NCBI GenBank assembly: GCA_009703975.1
Contig: WLFB01000066.1
Coordinates: 1 to 6,980 of the forward strand
Source of the DNA: Actinomycetota bacterium
Lineage (GTDB): Bacteria > Actinomycetota > Acidimicrobiia > Acidimicrobiales > Ilumatobacteraceae
Reading direction: 5' to 3'
Length of the DNA: 6,980 bases
Shown here one piece after another: positions 1 through 6,615 of the stretch; position 1 is the stretch's first letter; every line of letters begins with the position of its first letter. The position numbers and the translations under genes are program-made. The notes beneath the pieces were generated by a model that was given only the letters and a program-made list of their open reading frames with translations, made no database searches and was not told the origin of the DNA.

Positions 1-210
1 AGAATTCGCATTGGTTCAGGCAATCACAAAGCAGTTATCGAGCGGGTGACTTTTGCTGGTTCAGTGTTGCGGATCTCGCTCAAACTTGGGCCAGTGACGA
101 TCAATGCTGAAGTACCAAACGACGAAACATCTGTTGGTTTGCGTGATGGTCAAGAAGTAAATATTGATGTGCTGCCCGACGCCGTGCGAGTCTTGCCGCT
201 AGTTAGCTAG
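1..210 (+). CDS. potA: PotA-like ABC transporter ATP-binding protein, C-terminal end (5' truncated by window)
   Basis: Frame 1 is open from the first base to a TAG at 208-210, giving 69 residues. They read as a TOBE domain, the C-terminal beta-barrel of the PotA/MalK-type ATPases that power uptake. Seen: an IERVTFAGSVLRISLKLG-like strand pattern, then a GQEVNIDVLPDAVRVLP-like strand, matching the usual PotA ending. The nucleotide-binding domain (Walker A/B, signature) lies outside the window, so ATPase function is inferred from this tail and from the pot permease and binding-protein genes next door. It is on the opposite strand from potDBC and ends exactly one base before the potC stop, so it cannot share a transcript with them. 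Another PotA-family member (for example a sugar or iron importer ATPase) is possible, but context favours PotA. Confidence 0.82.
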   Translation, partial: RIRIGSGNHKAVIERVTFAGSVLRISLKLGPVTINAEVPNDETSVGLRDGQEVNIDVLPDAVRVLPLVS

Positions 211-1086
211 TCAGTTTTCTATTTGAGTTACATCGGCTAGTGCCGCGCGAAGGCCGCCATGTTCGCCATGTCGCTTTCGCCAAGTTGACAATCCAAATAA
301 ACCAATAATTAGAACGGTAAACGAAGCTAAGACAAGCAGAGTTGCCAGCGCATTGAGTGCTGGAGTTGCTCCACCTTTGACTGACGAATAAATTCGCAAC
401 GGCACAGTTTCTGAGTTGATACCAGATGAAAGAAAGCTAGTTATCACGAAATCGTCAATCACAGTTGCAAAAACTACGACGAGGCTTGCCATTACTGATG
501 GCCATAGCATCGGCAATAAAACATGGCGAAGTGCCTGCCAGCGAGTCGCGCCTAAATCTCGAGCCGCTTCTTCGAATGATGGGCCAATTGACACGAGTCG
601 CGCCCGCACTATGACTACGACGCTCGCCAAAGAGAATGTGACGTTGCCAAGTAATTGTGCAACAAACCCAAGTGGCACGGCAGTAAACAAGCGCGTGAAA
701 GTTATTAGCAATGCCGCACCGACAACAATTTCGGGTGTGATCAACGGCGCTGAGGTTAATCCTTGAACGATGTGGCTACCGCGCCCACGAATACGTTGCG
801 AGCCAATTGCCAGAGTGATGCCGAGTGGTGTGACCACGAGAAGTGTGATGAACGCCAAGATTAGCGAATTGATAATTGCATTGCGCGTCTCAGGGTTATG
901 AAAAACCGATGCATACGGATCGGTGAACCACCATCGAAGTGAGAAGCCCTGCCAAACAGTTCGACTGCGACCATCGTTGAACGAATAAATTACAGCGATG
1001 ATCACTGGAACGAGACTCCAGATGATGTATCCCCAGACGATGTAAACAAGCGCCGAACCTTTGTTGCGCTTCACAATGATGTCCAT
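211..1086 (-). CDS. potC: PotC-like ABC transporter permease
   Basis: 291-residue inner-membrane permease, one of two transmembrane subunits of a polyamine-type importer. About six hydrophobic segments are visible (roughly 13-35, 68-94, 107-131, 136-160, 196-218, 245-268). The cytoplasmic EAA loop that docks on the ATPase is clear at residues 173-192: EAARDLGATRWQALRHVLLP, with the conserved Gly179 and the LP ending. Length and the WSLVPVIIAVIYSFND N-terminus fit PotC. The start is ATG at 1086; only a weak GGGC precedes it. The gap to the upstream potB stop is 20 bp, so it is the last gene of potD-potB-potC. The TGA stop at 213-211 abuts the stop of the convergent potA, leaving no room for a terminator between them. 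An imperfect duplication surrounds the start (see repeat at 1075-1100). Confidence 0.93.
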   Translation of the reverse strand: MDIIVKRNKGSALVYIVWGYIIWSLVPVIIAVIYSFNDGRSRTVWQGFSLRWWFTDPYASVFHNPETRNAIINSLILAFITLLVVTPLGITLAIGSQRIRGRGSHIVQGLTSAPLITPEIVVGAALLITFTRLFTAVPLGFVAQLLGNVTFSLASVVVIVRARLVSIGPSFEEAARDLGATRWQALRHVLLPMLWPSVMASLVVVFATVIDDFVITSFLSSGINSETVPLRIYSSVKGGATPALNALATLLVLASFTVLIIGLFGLSTWRKRHGEHGGLRAALADVTQIEN

Positions 1087-1100
1087 GAAATGATGCCCAT
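1075..1100. repeat. Imperfect 14-bp tandem duplication at the potC start
   Basis: On the plus strand AATGATGTCCAT (1075-1086) recurs as AATGATGCCCAT (1089-1100), 11 of 12 identical with a 14-bp period. On the coding strand each copy begins with ATG. The inner ATG (1086) starts potC. The outer ATG (1100) is out of frame and opens only a nine-codon frame ending in TGA inside potC. Confidence 0.7.
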
Positions 1101-1106
1101 GATTAA

Positions 1107-1988
1107 TTATCTTGTCGTCTGACGCGACTGTTGTCGTGTGCTGCGCAAGTAAAACGACATAAGCAATAGCAAGAAAAGTGATAAAGCAATTACGAGCACC
1201 GCACCAGTTTGAGGTTGTGTGCTGGCATTTAAAAAGAAGTCAATTTGATTACCGATCATCTCGGTGCTGGGTGAGCGAGATAGTAAATCGTTCGTGTAGT
1301 AGTCACCAAACATTGGTAGTGCGATCAAAATGCCGGCAGCAACTAGTCCTGCTTTTGACATTGGGATAGTTACGAGCCTGAATGCTTGTCGCGAGTTCGC
1401 CCCGAGATCACGTGCAGCATCGATCAATCGCCAATCTAAACGTTCGAGAGTTGCATAAAGCGGAAGAATTAGAAACGGTATGTATCCGTACACCAAGCCA
1501 AGAATCACAGTTATTGGTGAGCCATCCAACCAGTTGTAGTTGATGCCAAAAATCCTCATGAATCGAGTAAATAATCCGTCGTTGCTAAGTAAGTTGACCC
1601 AAGCGAGCATGCGCATTAAGTAGTTCACCCAAAACGGCACGATTATTAAAACCAATAGCAATAGTTTTCGTTTGCCGGCGTGTCGCACTAAAAAATATGC
1701 AATTGGAAATCCAATTATGAAACACAGGATCATCGCACATAGGACGTAAATAATTGTGCGAACTGCAACCCCTTGTAGGGGTCCAGTTGCCAAACTTGCA
1801 AACACTTGTTGGGCTTGAGTGAAATCCCAAGCCAGGGGGTTCCATTGAGGCACCGCGTCTCGAAATATTGGGTCAATCGTTCCGAATGCGACACAAGCAA
1901 CTGCGTAGAAAGGTACCGCGAATAGCACGAGCAACCATGTTGTGCCAGGAATTGCGAATCCTGCCCACAGGCGAGGTGAGCTTCTCAA
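1107..1988 (-). CDS. potB: PotB-like ABC transporter permease
   Basis: 293-residue inner-membrane permease that pairs with PotC. About six transmembrane segments are seen (roughly 12-35, 76-100, 107-130, 158-178, 210-230, 261-281). The EAA loop is at 190-209, DAARDLGANSRQAFRLVTIP, with Asp replacing the first Glu. The motifs FWVNYLMRMLAWVNLL and GYIPFLILPLYA are typical of the PotB/HisM-like superfamily. The start is inferred as TTG at 1988: the potD TAA (1994-1992) is in the same frame just two codons upstream, so no longer start exists, and the next in-frame Met comes after the first membrane helix. Only GGG about 6 nt upstream resembles a ribosome site. Translation therefore probably relies on ribosomes finishing potD. 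Middle gene of potD-potB-potC. Confidence 0.92.
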   Translation of the reverse strand: MRSSPRLWAGFAIPGTTWLLVLFAVPFYAVACVAFGTIDPIFRDAVPQWNPLAWDFTQAQQVFASLATGPLQGVAVRTIIYVLCAMILCFIIGFPIAYFLVRHAGKRKLLLLVLIIVPFWVNYLMRMLAWVNLLSNDGLFTRFMRIFGINYNWLDGSPITVILGLVYGYIPFLILPLYATLERLDWRLIDAARDLGANSRQAFRLVTIPMSKAGLVAAGILIALPMFGDYYTNDLLSRSPSTEMIGNQIDFFLNASTQPQTGAVLVIALSLFLLLLMSFYLRSTRQQSRQTTR

Positions 1989-1991
1989 GAT

Positions 1992-3191
1992 TTACCCAGC
2001 AGTGAAGGCTGTCCACTGCTCGAGCCAGAGCGCGTCAACTGCTGGCTCTAGTAAAACTTGGGCGAGGCCCGACTCATATTTTTCTGGTGTTACTAGTGCA
2101 TCAATCAGCGACTCGGGGATCGTGCCTGTTGAGATCAGAAGGTCAACAGTGATTGATTCAAGAGCTGGCTGGTATCCAACGTATTCGCGGTTCAACATTG
2201 CGTTGTCGGTATCGCTCAAGAAATTAATCAACTGGTGAGCAAGAACTGGTGACTTTGCATTCTTGGTGATGCACATGAAGTCATTTTTGGCGACTGTTGT
2301 TTCTGGATACCAAAAGCCAAGCACATCTGGCGAAACACCTTCGGGAAGATATTGCAAGGCAGTGAACAAATCACCCGACCATGTGAAGTTGATGTCGCGG
2401 TTACCTGCTGGCATTTCGGTGTAAGCCAAAATATCTACCTTTGGATTAGTCGCCTCGCGTAACGAGATTAGATCTTCACCTGCTTTCGTGATGATGGCTG
2501 CATCGCTGGTGTTTGCATCTTTGACGCCCGCGCGAAACATAGCCATTGCCAAAGTATCGCGATAAGCGTCAAGCACGCCGAGTTTGCCGTTGTACTGCGC
2601 ATCCCACAACATGTCGTAACCATTTTTAGCGAATGCATTTTTGTCAATGCGGTCTGTGCGATAGCCGATGCCATTGCCGTAAATAAAATATGGCACGGTG
2701 TACTGCGAGCCAAGGTCGTAGTACGGATTTTGTAATCCCTTAATTACATTGCCAAAGTTTGTTATGTACGACTTGTTCAGTGGCTGAAGCAAATCAGCGG
2801 CAACAAGTTTTGCCAACCCAGTATCCGTCATGCCAAGAATAAGGTCGGGTTTAAATGTACCGTTTCGTAATTTTGCGATTGCCGCTTCTTCTGTGTCATA
2901 GATACTGGTTGACACTTTGCAACCGAATTGTTTTTCAAATATTGCGATTGACTCAGGATTTGCGTAGTCGGCCCAATTGAGTATTTCGAGTGTGCCAGAT
3001 TCACTTGCCAAGCCATCTGCAATTGCTTCAGTTGTGACAGGAAGTTTGATCGGATTTTCGGGTGTGCCGATGGCTAGACCATCAACTGTCGTGTTTGATG
3101 ATGTGCCACCACAGGCCGCAAGCAAAGAACCACCTACTGTTATGCCACCAGTTGTGATGACCAAATTTCGCAAGAAGTCTCTTCGTTGCAT
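1992..3191 (-). CDS. potD: PotD-like extracellular solute-binding lipoprotein (Tat-exported)
   Basis: 399-residue substrate-binding protein that delivers ligand to PotBC. The N-terminus shows a twin-arginine motif, RRDFLR at residues 3-8, a hydrophobic stretch, and a lipobox LAAC with the acylated Cys27, so export by Tat and membrane anchoring are expected. Periplasmic-binding fold motifs follow: LEILNWADYANP (69-78), LDAYRD (207-212), FTWSGDLF (269-276). Against my memory of E. coli PotD, the NW-x-(E/D)-Y aromatic/acidic pair, the pocket acids and a Trp (271) are kept, but the position matching Trp255 appears to be Lys302 before Asp304. Ligand is thus uncertain. The frame stays open to an ATG at 3440, but the Tat signal fixes ATG 3191, preceded by a purine-rich GGCGGGGG (3207-3200, minus strand) 8 nt away. 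First gene of the operon, divergent from the aminotransferase. Confidence 0.93.
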   Translation of the reverse strand: MQRRDFLRNLVITTGGITVGGSLLAACGGTSSNTTVDGLAIGTPENPIKLPVTTEAIADGLASESGTLEILNWADYANPESIAIFEKQFGCKVSTSIYDTEEAAIAKLRNGTFKPDLILGMTDTGLAKLVAADLLQPLNKSYITNFGNVIKGLQNPYYDLGSQYTVPYFIYGNGIGYRTDRIDKNAFAKNGYDMLWDAQYNGKLGVLDAYRDTLAMAMFRAGVKDANTSDAAIITKAGEDLISLREATNPKVDILAYTEMPAGNRDINFTWSGDLFTALQYLPEGVSPDVLGFWYPETTVAKNDFMCITKNAKSPVLAHQLINFLSDTDNAMLNREYVGYQPALESITVDLLISTGTIPESLIDALVTPEKYESGLAQVLLEPAVDALWLEQWTAFTAG

Positions 3192-3208
3192 TTTGATTGC
3201 CCCCGCCT

Positions 3209-3246
3209 TTGTATCTCGATTTCCCCTGTCGCTAAACTTAGTCACT
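3209..3246 (+). promoter_or_regulatory. Probable leaderless promoter of the aminotransferase gene
   Basis: TAAACT (3233-3238) fits the actinobacterial TANNNT -10 and lies 8 nt before the GTG at 3247, so transcription would begin at or just before the start codon. TTGTAT (3209-3214) is a weak -35 (3 of 6) at 18-bp spacing. No Shine-Dalgarno precedes the GTG, which agrees with a leaderless message. Pattern only; no transcript data. Confidence 0.5.
3228..3245. promoter_or_regulatory. 18-bp near-palindrome in the potD/aminotransferase divergent gap
   Basis: The site reads GTNNCTAANNTTAGNNAC: 6 of 9 base pairs are symmetric about 3236/3237. It contains TAAACT on the plus strand (3233-3238) and TAAGTT on the minus strand (3240-3235), each a TANNNT -10. 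It could be a symmetric bidirectional promoter firing both potD and the aminotransferase, a repressor operator over both -10s, or both. From the minus-strand -10 the potD leader would be about 37 nt and include its GGCGGGGG ribosome site. Confidence 0.45.
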
Positions 3247-4635
3247 GTGAGTTCGCTTGATGAAATTGTTGAGGATGAAGAGCGAATTTTTTTAAACAGA
3301 GTACCCAAATCAATAGAGATGCATCTCCAGGCTTCGAAATCAATTCCTGGCGGGGTTCCATCAAGTTGGGCTAGTTCACGTCCGACTCCAGTTTGGGTCA
3401 GCCATGGAAACGGTGCGTATGTCTGGGATGTAGACGACAATCGATATATCGACTTTCATGCTGGCTATGGCGCCAATGTTGTTGGTCACGCCAATCCGAG
3501 TGTGGTTGCCGCGGTGCAGAAACGCGTCACTCAAGGCACGCACTTTGCTCAGCCAACTTCTGACTCAATAGTTGTCGCCGAAGAATTGTCGCGACGATTC
3601 GGTTTGCCTCAGTGGCGATTTTGTAATTCGGGCACAGAGGCGACGATGGATGCCGTGCACTTAATGCGCGTAATCACCGGGCGTGATTTGATTATAAAAG
3701 TTGAGGGTTCATATAACGGACACCACGATTCAGTAGCGATTTCTATTTTTAGATCGGCTGAAGAACTTGGTCCGGCCGATAAACCTTGGCGTACTCCCGG
3801 TGCTGGAATACCGCAAGCAATTGCTGACTGCGTTCGTATTGTTCCGTTTAACGACATTGATGCGTTGAGTCGACTACTCGACGAACATGAGGGGCAAATT
3901 GCCGGAATGATTTTCGAACCGATCTTGATGGGGGCCGGCATCATCGTGCCGCAACCCGGGTATCTCGAGGCGGTAAAAAAGTTGGTTCATCAACATGGTG
4001 CACTTTTGGCATTTGATGAAGTAAAAACAGGTTTGGTAATTCATCAGGGCGGCGCCACGGCAATGTATGGGGTAGCGCCTGACATCATTTGTCTTGCAAA
4101 AGCACTGGGCGGCGGTTTGCCATGTGGTGCAATCGGTGGGACCAACGAGGTCATGGGGGCAATCACCGATGGTCGTTACAACCAAGTAGGCACCTTCAAC
4201 GGAAATCCTTTGACAATGGCTGCCACTCGTGCGGTGCTGACTGAAGTGTTAACCGACGATGCTTATGCGAGAGCCAACGATGTCGGTGCGTACATTTTGA
4301 AGAACGCGATATCAACTTTGCAGAGACACAGGCAAGGTGTACACGGGTATCAGTTTGGTTTTAAAGTTTCGATCGTATTTAGCGACGAGCCAGCAAAGAA
4401 TTATCGAGACTTTCTAGAAGTAAGTACCGGTGCAATGCATTTAAATTATCTGATGCAGTTCAATGGAGGCGTTTTTTTGGCTCCGTGGGGCAAGAGTGAG
4501 TCGTTGACACTTTCGGTTGCTCATACACGTGAACATGGCGACGTGTTCTTGCAGAATCTTTCGCAACTCGGAAAAGTCATTGAACAGATGAGCGACCGCA
4601 CCTCAGAAGTTTTTGCGGCGGGTAGTTTTAATTAA
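3247..4635 (+). CDS. Class-III PLP-dependent aminotransferase, glutamate-1-semialdehyde aminomutase-like
   Basis: 462-residue fold-type I PLP enzyme. Seen: SIPGG (32-36), NSGTEATMDA (127-136, phosphate/cofactor site), SYNGHHD (155-161), a FEP segment (223-225), FDEVKTG (256-262, with Asp257 to pair with the PLP nitrogen), LAKALGGGLP (283-292, with Lys285 as the Schiff-base lysine) and TFNGNPL (316-322). All catalytic landmarks are present, so it should be active. The family is often labelled GSA aminomutase, but its place beside a transporter rather than heme genes suggests an amine or amino-acid catabolic aminotransferase; substrate unknown. GTG 3247 was chosen because the EERIFLNRVPKS-like leader before the IPGG motif is typical of this subfamily and a -10 sits just upstream; ATG 3319 would remove it. 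The frame open to 2977 runs antisense through potD and is rejected. Its TAA overlaps the Rieske gene stop. Confidence 0.9.
   Translation: MSSLDEIVEDEERIFLNRVPKSIEMHLQASKSIPGGVPSSWASSRPTPVWVSHGNGAYVWDVDDNRYIDFHAGYGANVVGHANPSVVAAVQKRVTQGTHFAQPTSDSIVVAEELSRRFGLPQWRFCNSGTEATMDAVHLMRVITGRDLIIKVEGSYNGHHDSVAISIFRSAEELGPADKPWRTPGAGIPQAIADCVRIVPFNDIDALSRLLDEHEGQIAGMIFEPILMGAGIIVPQPGYLEAVKKLVHQHGALLAFDEVKTGLVIHQGGATAMYGVAPDIICLAKALGGGLPCGAIGGTNEVMGAITDGRYNQVGTFNGNPLTMAATRAVLTEVLTDDAYARANDVGAYILKNAISTLQRHRQGVHGYQFGFKVSIVFSDEPAKNYRDFLEVSTGAMHLNYLMQFNGGVFLAPWGKSESLTLSVAHTREHGDVFLQNLSQLGKVIEQMSDRTSEVFAAGSFN
4628..4635. other. Shared palindromic stop codons of convergent genes
   Basis: TTAATTAA carries the aminotransferase TAA on the plus strand (4633-4635) and the Rieske oxygenase TAA on the minus strand (4630-4628). 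The two coding regions overlap by these 8 bp. No hairpin followed by a T-run is visible here, so neither gene has an evident intrinsic terminator and the transcripts probably overlap. Confidence 0.9.
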
Positions 4636-5740
4636 TTTCGCTGCGATAGCGGAGGATTAGTTGGTGACAGTAGCGCTCCATTTTTGTGTGGTACGCACGA
4701 ATGAATGATCGTGATGCAACACCTCGCTGAACACGCTCACAAACTGCAATGTCTTGCTGATTGACCATGTCGCTGAACGAGATCGTTGGCTCGAGGTCTA
4801 GAGACTTGTCATCTACGACACTTTTTGGAAATAAATAATCTGTAAAAATAGTTGTATGAGTAGGTGACCGTGGAACATACCTTGTTAGTACAGCGACGGT
4901 TGGTGAAATATCAACCAGCATGTTTGGATATACAAAAGCGCCGAATACTGAATACTCATCTAGATCTTCCATTGATGGCAATAACGCCAGACTCTCGTTT
5001 TGCTTGTGCGACAACGAAGTCTTGCCGTCTGCCAGGCTGACGCCCCAGTCTTTGCGGTCGTCTTGAATGGTTTTGCCGGTCTTATAGACCGGAACGAGGT
5101 CAACTAGTTCTGGGTGAACTACCGCGCAGTGCAAACACTCACTGTAGTTTTCGGCGAGCACCTTCCAATTTGCTGAAACTTCATCAACTGTTGTGCGAGC
5201 ATTTACAAGCGAACTCATTTCAAATTTTTCTAGTTCACGAGGGCGCGAATAGTGTTCGTCAAGCCACTCAAGTAATGGCTTTGCATTTGGGTCAAGTGAA
5301 ACAAAAATACAACCCTGCCATTGGTCTACTTGCACTGACTTCAAGTGAAGTGTTTCTCGGTCAATTGAATCTTTTTCGTGCAGAGGTGTTGCAACAAGTG
5401 CGCCTTCAAGCGAGTAACTCCACGAGTGATACGGGCAGGTTATAGCCGCACCAAAACCTGAACCGCTTGCATCGCATAAGTTAGACCCACGGTGTTGACA
5501 TACGTTGTAGAACGCGCGCAATTCACCGTCACGATTTCTTAGAATCAAAATACTTTCGATACCAATATCGACAACTAGTCGATCGCCGATTTTGTTTAAG
5601 CTTTCGCAAAGACCCGCAAAACACCAATTGGTGCCGTAGATCTTTTGCATTTCATCGTTAAAAATTTCTTGAGAGTTATATTCTTCTCGTGTGAAACTTT
5701 CGCTCAAACCATGAATTTGATTTTCGGTCATTGTGGCCAT
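4628..5740 (-). CDS. Rieske non-heme iron oxygenase, catalytic (alpha) subunit, quaternary-ammonium-oxygenase type
   Basis: 370-residue oxygenase component. The N-terminal Rieske [2Fe-2S] domain has CQHRG (Cys81, His83) and CPYHSW (Cys102, His105). The C-terminal domain has the mononuclear iron site NYSECLHCAVVHP (198-210) with His204 and His209, and a likely third ligand Asp330 in DIAVCERVQRG. Glu201 occupies the position of the bridging Asp of ring-hydroxylating dioxygenases; carnitine oxygenase CntA is known for a glutamate there, and the overall pattern resembles GbcA/CntA/stachydrine-demethylase proteins. Inference: oxidation of an N-methylated or quaternary amine, but the substrate is not proven. 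The required reductase is not in the window. It overlaps the upstream dioxygenase gene by 13 bp from ATG 5740; the in-frame ATG at 5731 would give a classic ATGA stop-start overlap and 367 residues, so either start is possible. Cotranscribed with that gene. Confidence 0.92.
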   Translation of the reverse strand: MATMTENQIHGLSESFTREEYNSQEIFNDEMQKIYGTNWCFAGLCESLNKIGDRLVVDIGIESILILRNRDGELRAFYNVCQHRGSNLCDASGSGFGAAITCPYHSWSYSLEGALVATPLHEKDSIDRETLHLKSVQVDQWQGCIFVSLDPNAKPLLEWLDEHYSRPRELEKFEMSSLVNARTTVDEVSANWKVLAENYSECLHCAVVHPELVDLVPVYKTGKTIQDDRKDWGVSLADGKTSLSHKQNESLALLPSMEDLDEYSVFGAFVYPNMLVDISPTVAVLTRYVPRSPTHTTIFTDYLFPKSVVDDKSLDLEPTISFSDMVNQQDIAVCERVQRGVASRSFIRAYHTKMERYCHQLILRYRSEIN

Positions 5741-6609
5741 CCAAGTCCGGTTGGGATATCTTCGTAATCAACTGTCCAGAGTCTGCCACCGTTCAACTCA
5801 GAGGCGTCATAACAGCGATAGCCGAGAAGTTGTTGTTGCTGTTTCGTGAAGGTTTTTGCACGTTCTTCGGTAACGCCGAGACAACCTGCCTCTTCTGGTG
5901 TTAACCAGCCGTAGATATATGACATGTGCATGCCAAATCGCGGTTGATTTTTTGTTTTATTGGCACCCGCGCTATGCAGAGTTTTGCCGGTGTAGATCAT
6001 TCCGCTACCTGCGGGCATCACGGCCTGAGTTATCTCACTGTCACTGGCTGCTCGTGAAAAGTCACTCCACTTGTGGCTTCCGGGTGCGACTCGTGTTGCG
6101 CCGTTCTCGGCAGTGAAATCAGAAAGCGCGAACATACAGCTAATTTGGCACACCGGTTTGGTTGGCCCGCACATTGCTGGCCAATCATCTGAATCGCGGT
6201 GCATATATTGAGGTGCTCCACTCGGCATGACAATCATCATCTGGCCGGTATTCATCCAATAACTTGCACAATGTGGTTTTAGTAATGCGTCAGCAATACC
6301 GATAAGTAGAGGATGAATTAAAACTTGATCAGCGAATGTTTGCGACCGTTGTGCTAATCGCGTAAATCGCTTGGTCTGTTCTCCCCAAAAGTAATTGACG
6401 TTTGCACTGTCGACTTTTGGACCGACTGAAGTCGAGTCGCTAGTCGGGTCAAGCTCTTCGCGCAGACTGGCAACGGTTTGTGGTGAGAGCATGTCGTGCA
6501 CGATCAAGCCGCCGTCTCGATCGAGAATATTCAGAATTTCTGCAAGAGATGCAGTCTTGGCGCTTACGACAGTGAGGCTGACGCCAGCGTCAATTTTTGG
6601 TGCGCTCAC
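5728..6609 (-). CDS. Phytanoyl-CoA dioxygenase (PhyH) family Fe(II)/2-oxoglutarate oxygenase
   Basis: 293-residue double-stranded beta-helix dioxygenase, expected to couple 2-oxoglutarate decarboxylation to hydroxylation of a small molecule in the cytoplasm. The iron facial triad is visible: His137 and Asp139 in YMHRDSDDW, and His212 in TLHSAGANKT. Arg224 in NQPRFGMH is placed to bind the 2-oxoglutarate carboxylate. ENGATRVAPGSHKW (168-181) is the usual family motif. The length is normal. It starts with GTG at 6609, preceded by TAGGAT (6621-6616, minus strand), readable either as an AGGA ribosome site or as a -10 for a leaderless message. The TGA stop overlaps the Rieske gene start, indicating coupled translation and probably a shared pathway. 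The family includes ectoine and phytanoyl-CoA hydroxylases; the substrate here is not recognisable. Confidence 0.9.
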   Translation of the reverse strand: MSAPKIDAGVSLTVVSAKTASLAEILNILDRDGGLIVHDMLSPQTVASLREELDPTSDSTSVGPKVDSANVNYFWGEQTKRFTRLAQRSQTFADQVLIHPLLIGIADALLKPHCASYWMNTGQMMIVMPSGAPQYMHRDSDDWPAMCGPTKPVCQISCMFALSDFTAENGATRVAPGSHKWSDFSRAASDSEITQAVMPAGSGMIYTGKTLHSAGANKTKNQPRFGMHMSYIYGWLTPEEAGCLGVTEERAKTFTKQQQQLLGYRCYDASELNGGRLWTVDYEDIPTGLGWPQ

Positions 6610-6615
6610 GCAATA

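Noticed and set aside
196..215. CTAG-containing repeat at the potA/potC junction as a terminator hairpin
   Set aside because: The CTAG copies form only short, AT-rich pairing with no adequate stem or T-run; the bases are also the last codons of both genes.
416..766. 116-residue plus-strand open frame antisense to potC
   Set aside because: Low-complexity Thr/Ser-rich translation typical of the reverse frame of a membrane-protein gene; no ribosome site or domain.
2977..3246. In-frame upstream extension of the aminotransferase to a 552-residue protein
   Set aside because: The added 90 residues run antisense through the potD signal region, have no family resemblance, and would delete the divergent promoter gap.
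3192..3440. Upstream extension of potD to a 482-residue protein
   Set aside because: It would put 83 residues before the Tat/lipoprotein signal, which must be N-terminal, and it lies antisense to the aminotransferase coding start.
3609..4185. Two overlapping minus-strand open frames (111 and 103 residues) inside the aminotransferase
   Set aside because: Shadows of a well-supported gene with all catalytic motifs; no recognisable protein features.
3247..4635. Naming the aminotransferase hemL (heme biosynthesis)
   Set aside because: It has the GSA-type motifs but a different N-terminal leader and a catabolic/transport neighbourhood, with no other heme genes nearby.
5170..5445. 91-residue plus-strand open frame inside the Rieske gene
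   Set aside because: Antisense to the Rieske cluster-binding region; no start signals or family resemblance.
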